Source of the DNA: Actinomycetota bacterium
Lineage (GTDB): Bacteria; Actinomycetota; Actinomycetes; S36-B12
DNA length: 7,959 bases
Direction: 5' to 3'
Assembly (NCBI GenBank): GCA_003456155.1
Contig: DMPC01000103.1
Coordinates: 33,379 to 41,337 of the forward strand
Shown here: positions 5,253 through 7,959 of the stretch, one piece after another
How the letters are laid out: each line of letters starts with the position of its first letter
How positions within the stretch are numbered: the first letter of the stretch is position 1
Translations under genes and position numbers: made by a program
The notes under the pieces: model-generated
What the model saw: the letters and a program-made list of their open reading frames with translations, nothing else
Databases searched by the model: none
What the model was told of the DNA's origin: nothing

Positions 5253-6506
5253 GTGGCCGACGTCGCCGAGCAGCTCACGCCCGAGATCCTGCCCGAGTAC
5301 ATCGCCAGCTCCGTGCTCGATGGTGCTGCTCGCGAGGAGGCGATGGGCATGATGCGTCGCCTCGCCGAGCACGTTCGGAACAAGACGACCGACCAGTTCG
5401 AGGGCAACTGGCAGGAGCCGGTCGAGAACTATGCGGACGAGGAGCTCTTCCAGGCCGAGGTCGAGACCCTGTTCAAGAGGATCCCCCTGCCCTTGGCGCT
5501 CTCGTGCGAGCTGCCGGGCAAGAACACGTACAAGTCCCTCGATGCGGTGGGCGTGCCCGTGGTCATCACGCGAGACGCCAAGGGCGAGGTCCATGCGATG
5601 CTCAATGTCTGCCGCCATCGGGGTGCTCTGATCTGCGCTGAGGGCCACGGGGAGTCACGCGCACTGACATGCCCGTATCACGCGTGGTCGTACGGCATGG
5701 ACGGAGAACTGCGGGGCATCTACGGCGAGTCGACGTTCGGTGACTTCGACAAGACCGAGCGCGGGCTGATCCAACTGCCCGTCGTCGAGAGCGCCGGCCT
5801 GATCTTCGTCTGCCTCACGCCCGGCCTGGAGATCGACATCGACTCGTGGCTCGGCGACTTCAAGCCGATCCTCGAGGGGCTCAAGCTCGACGAGCTCCAC
5901 CTGTTCTCCTCGCGCCAGATGCCCGGGCCGAACTGGAAGGTCACCATCGAGGGCTACCTCGAGGGGTACCACTTCGCGTCCCTTCACCCCAACACGGTGT
6001 TCAAGACGAATCTCAGCAACACGGCGATCTTCGATGGGTACGGCCCGCATGAGCGGGTCGCCTTCGCGCTGCGCAACCTGGAGAACAGCCTCAAGGCCGG
6101 CGAGGACGTGGAGGATCTCGACCCCTCCGCCAATGTGGGCGCGATCTTCTGGATCTTCCCCGGCATGTCCTTCGCCGGCGCATTCCGCGAGCGCATGACG
6201 TGCTCGCTCGTCCTGCCGACCACGAAGGTGGATGAGTCCATGTCGGAGCAGCGGGTGCTGACCCGCAAGCCCGTGACGGAGGAGAACCGAGCCGACCTCG
6301 AGGTGTTCCGCGACTTCTTCTACGACGTCACGTACGAGGAGGACTACATCACGGGGTACGGGGTGCAGAAGGGTGTCCGGAATGTCGGTGGGACGACCCA
6401 GCTGTACGGCCGCAATGAGCCCGGGGTGCAGTACGTGCACCGGACGATCAACCGGCTCATGAAGGAGAACCACGTGGAGGGCATGGCCCTGCCGCAGGAG
6501 GCGTGA
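5253..6506 (+). CDS. Rieske non-haem iron aromatic-ring-hydroxylating-type oxygenase, alpha subunit
   Basis: A 417-residue oxygenase component. The Rieske [2Fe-2S] ligands are C120, H122, C140 and H143 (C-X-H-X17-C-X2-H). The catalytic domain has the mononuclear iron ligands H240 and H245 in EGYLEGYHFASLHP; D364 in the EEDYITGYGVQKG stretch is the likely third ligand. The residue three before H240, normally a bridging Asp between subunits, is E237. Members use electrons from a reductase, sometimes with a ferredoxin, to mono- or dioxygenate or demethylate substrates. No electron-transfer partner gene lies in the window. A good ribosome binding site (AGGAG, 5241-5245) stands 7 nt before the GTG at 5253. 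The promoter and operator upstream suggest repression by the local GntR protein. The substrate is unknown. Confidence 0.94.
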   Translation: MADVAEQLTPEILPEYIASSVLDGAAREEAMGMMRRLAEHVRNKTTDQFEGNWQEPVENYADEELFQAEVETLFKRIPLPLALSCELPGKNTYKSLDAVGVPVVITRDAKGEVHAMLNVCRHRGALICAEGHGESRALTCPYHAWSYGMDGELRGIYGESTFGDFDKTERGLIQLPVVESAGLIFVCLTPGLEIDIDSWLGDFKPILEGLKLDELHLFSSRQMPGPNWKVTIEGYLEGYHFASLHPNTVFKTNLSNTAIFDGYGPHERVAFALRNLENSLKAGEDVEDLDPSANVGAIFWIFPGMSFAGAFRERMTCSLVLPTTKVDESMSEQRVLTRKPVTEENRADLEVFRDFFYDVTYEEDYITGYGVQKGVRNVGGTTQLYGRNEPGVQYVHRTINRLMKENHVEGMALPQEA

Positions 6507-6538
6507 GCCCGCGGCCGTGCCATCCAGCCGGACGCCTC
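6498..6538 (+). terminator. Possible stem-loop terminator after the Rieske oxygenase gene
   Basis: GAGGCGT (6498-6504), running into the TGA stop (6504-6506), is the exact reverse complement of ACGCCTC (6532-6538). The 27-nt loop is GC-rich and could fold further. There is no T tract. The long loop makes this a weaker case than the other stem-loops here. Confidence 0.35.
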
Positions 6539-6567
6539 GGAAAACGTGTGGAAGACCTATTTTCCGA
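6537..6567. promoter_or_regulatory. Inverted repeat upstream of the SDR promoter, candidate regulator site
   Basis: TCGGAAAA (6537-6544) and TTTTCCGA (6560-6567) are perfect 8-bp inverted repeats separated by 15 bp, ending 6 bp before the -35 of the SDR promoter. The spacing between arm centres, about 23 bp or two helical turns, suits a dimeric DNA-binding protein, and the AT-rich arms stand out in GC-rich DNA. It does not resemble the GTNTANAC operator. It could alternatively be part of a terminator. Confidence 0.42.
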
Positions 6568-6573
6568 TATCCA

Positions 6574-6602
6574 TTGACGGGGCGGACGAACTTCGGTGGA
6601 AT
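6574..6602 (+). promoter_or_regulatory. Sigma70-type promoter of the SDR gene
   Basis: TTGACG (6574-6579, 5 of 6 to consensus) and TGGAAT (6597-6602, 4 of 6) are separated by exactly 17 bp. Transcription would start near 6609, leaving a leader of about 40 nt with a ribosome binding site before the ATG at 6648. Confidence 0.55.
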
Positions 6603-6647
6603 GTCGGACGGCGGTGCTCCGGCCGCTCGTGAGACGTGGGAGATCTG

Positions 6648-7430
6648 ATGGGTTCACTGGACGGCAAGGTCGCGGTCATCACTGCAGGCAGCACGGGCAT
6701 CGGCTTCGGTATCGCCAAGGCCTTCGTCGAGGAGGGCGCGTCCGTCGTTCTCGGCAACCGCTCGGCCGAGAAGGGTCAGCATGCCCTCGATCGCCTGAAC
6801 GCCGGTGATCGGGCCACTTTCATCGAGACCGATGCTCTGGTGCGCACCAGCATCGACAGTCTCGTCGACGCATCGGCCGCGAAGTACGGCACGGTCGACA
6901 TCATGGTCAACTGCGCGGGCGGCTCGGATGGCTGGGCGCTTGTGGGCGACCTGAGCGACGAGGCGTGGGACAAGGGCCTGGCCTGGAATGCCTCGTCGGC
7001 GTTCTGGGGCACCCGTGCAGCACTGAAGTACATGCTCCCGCAGGGCTACGGCCGCATCATCAACATCGCCTCCATCGAGGGCAAGATCGCCTCGAAGGTC
7101 GCTGTGTCGCACTACATCGCGGGCAAGCACGCCATGATCGGGCTCACCAAGGCGACGGCTGTCGAGTACGGCACGACGGGCGTGACCTGCAACGCGATCT
7201 GCCCCGGCCCGATCGAGACGGAGCTGATGAAGGACGCCGGTGCCCAGGTGGCGGCGGCCTCGGGCATCACCTACGAGGAGTTCCTGCACGCCTTCGCGGA
7301 GGACTGCCTGACCAAGGAGCTTCAGACGGTCGAGCAGGTGGCCGGGATGGCCGTGCTGCTCGCCGGCCCCCTCGGTTCAGGCATGACGGGCGCCACCTAC
7401 AACGTCGACGGCGGTTCGGCTCCCTTCTAG
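6648..7430 (+). CDS. Short-chain dehydrogenase/reductase (SDR), classical type
   Basis: A 260-residue classical SDR that would oxidise an alcohol or reduce a carbonyl with NAD(P). The cofactor loop is T12-A-G-S-T-G-I-G19; the first glycine of the usual TGxxxGxG is Ala13. NCAGG stands in place of the NNAG motif, and the catalytic residues are S142 (NIASIEG), Y156 and K160 (YIAGK). The C-terminus NVDGGSAPF is typical of the 3-oxoacyl-ACP reductase-like group. An N-R pair after the second strand (LGNRSAEKG) hints at NADP use, but weakly. The ATG at 6648 is preferred because GGGAG (6638-6642) lies 5 nt before it and the protein then starts in the usual way; an in-frame GTG at 6636 would add four residues and overlap that ribosome binding site. 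It has its own promoter and likely works with the oxygenase and the aldehyde dehydrogenase. Confidence 0.93.
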   Translation: MGSLDGKVAVITAGSTGIGFGIAKAFVEEGASVVLGNRSAEKGQHALDRLNAGDRATFIETDALVRTSIDSLVDASAAKYGTVDIMVNCAGGSDGWALVGDLSDEAWDKGLAWNASSAFWGTRAALKYMLPQGYGRIINIASIEGKIASKVAVSHYIAGKHAMIGLTKATAVEYGTTGVTCNAICPGPIETELMKDAGAQVAAASGITYEEFLHAFAEDCLTKELQTVEQVAGMAVLLAGPLGSGMTGATYNVDGGSAPF

Positions 7431-7448
7431 TCGCCGACACCACCCCTT

Positions 7449-7487
7449 CGTGCGCCGCCGGACGATCGTCGAGCCCGGCGGCGCACG
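7449..7487 (+). terminator. Strong 13-bp hairpin between the SDR and PEP-utilising-like genes
   Basis: CGTGCGCCGCCGG (7449-7461) and CCGGCGGCGCACG (7475-7487) are perfect complements around a 13-nt loop. It starts 18 bp after the SDR stop. The stem is entirely GC-rich apart from one A-T pair, with no T tract after it. This is the most stable-looking terminator in the window. However, no convincing promoter is visible in the 39 bp between it and the next gene, so partial read-through or mRNA processing is possible. Confidence 0.65.
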
Positions 7488-7526
7488 CATGTCCGACCAC
7501 CGCCCGAGCAGTGCAGGAGCACCACG

Positions 7527-7959
7527 ATGAAGGACACCTGGATCGTCGACTGGATGCGGCACGAGCGGCTGCCCTACTACACGCGGGCCAATGCCGGTGA
7601 GGTGCTGCCTGATCCGGTGAGCCCGCTGGGGTGGAGCCTGGTGTTCGAGAAGGGCCTGCTGCCCGGCTGGTACCGGGGGTTCGTCGAGTTCGGCATCTAC
7701 GGACCGGAGGAGTTCAACACCCCGCCGAGGATCCCCATGGTCGGCATCTTCGGCGGGTACTTCTACCTGAACCTCTCGCACATGAGACTGCTCGGCCTGC
7801 GCCTGGGGGCGGACCTCGACGAGTTCGATGCGGGACTCCTCGGCTCCCATCCCGACACCCCGCCCTACGAGCCTCACCCTGACGACATCAACCCCGAGCT
7901 CTCGGCCAAGGCTGCCGCAACGATCCCCGAGATCCTCGGATCATCGACGTTCCCCACGA
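7527..7959 (+). CDS. PEP-utilising-enzyme-like protein (PEP synthase/rifampin phosphotransferase type), 5' part only
   Basis: The frame is open from the ATG at 7527 to the window end (144 complete codons, no stop), so the gene is cut by the boundary. The ribosome binding site AGGAG (7515-7519) lies 7 nt upstream. Residues 18-36 contain YTRANAGEVLPDPVSPLGW, the pattern seen where the second, acceptor-binding domain begins in PEP-synthase-like and rifampin-phosphotransferase-like proteins; GGYFYLNLSHMRLLG at about residues 76-90 fits the same region. The ATP-grasp domain that normally precedes it is absent from the N-terminus, so this is probably a separate substrate/phosphohistidine subunit, as in two-subunit systems such as phenylphosphate synthase or CreH/CreI. 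The phosphohistidine domain, if present, lies beyond the window. The role is inferred: phosphorylation of a pathway substrate with ATP supplied through a partner. Confidence 0.7.
   Translation, partial: MKDTWIVDWMRHERLPYYTRANAGEVLPDPVSPLGWSLVFEKGLLPGWYRGFVEFGIYGPEEFNTPPRIPMVGIFGGYFYLNLSHMRLLGLRLGADLDEFDAGLLGSHPDTPPYEPHPDDINPELSAKAAATIPEILGSSTFPT

Noticed and set aside
5655..6473. A 272-codon minus-strand open frame opposite the Rieske oxygenase gene
   Set aside because: It is the antisense shadow of the oxygenase, with no domain, ribosome binding site or terminator of its own.
1..7959. CRISPR arrays, tRNA or rRNA genes, insertion sequences
   Set aside because: No regularly spaced repeats, no tRNA-like cloverleaf or rRNA segment, and no transposase motif or IS-type terminal repeat were seen by eye. 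The 27-80 inverted repeat has no transposase gene in the window.

Overview
The window comes from a high-GC bacterium, most likely an actinobacterium. The evidence is the strong G/C bias at third codon positions, the frequent GTG starts, and three genes whose -10-like hexamer lies only 6 nt before the start codon, as expected for leaderless mRNAs. No gene identifies the genus. The content is an accessory catabolic gene cluster with its own regulator.

Layout: (1) 27-811: a GntR/HutC-type repressor gene on the minus strand, ending in a 19-bp perfect inverted repeat. (2) 901-4282: a divergent, tightly packed plus-strand operon encoding a SnoaL/NTF2-like protein, a PtpB-type tyrosine-phosphatase-like protein, an aldehyde dehydrogenase and a histidine-phosphatase-superfamily protein; the first three genes overlap by 4 bp each. 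(3) 4274-5100: a DUF554 membrane protein with its own apparent leaderless promoter, flanked by stem-loops on both sides. (4) 5149-6506: a Rieske non-haem iron oxygenase alpha subunit behind a good sigma70-type promoter that carries a perfect GntR-type operator. (5) 6537-7430: a short-chain dehydrogenase with its own promoter and an upstream inverted repeat. (6) 7449-7959: a strong hairpin, then the 5' part of a PEP-utilising-enzyme-like gene that runs off the window.

Working model (inference): the oxygenase, the SDR and the aldehyde dehydrogenase could form an oxidation series on one organic substrate. The PEP-utilising-like protein could be one subunit of a phosphotransferase that adds a phosphate to that substrate, and one or both phosphatases could remove it. 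This resembles the logic of the alkylphenol (Cre) pathway of Corynebacterium, but with a Rieske oxygenase in the window and phosphatases of other families. The local GntR protein probably controls both catabolic units: a perfect GTNTANAC-type dyad overlaps the oxygenase promoter, and a near-match lies before the SnoaL-headed operon. The substrate cannot be read from the sequence. No ferredoxin, oxygenase reductase or ATP-grasp subunit lies in the window.
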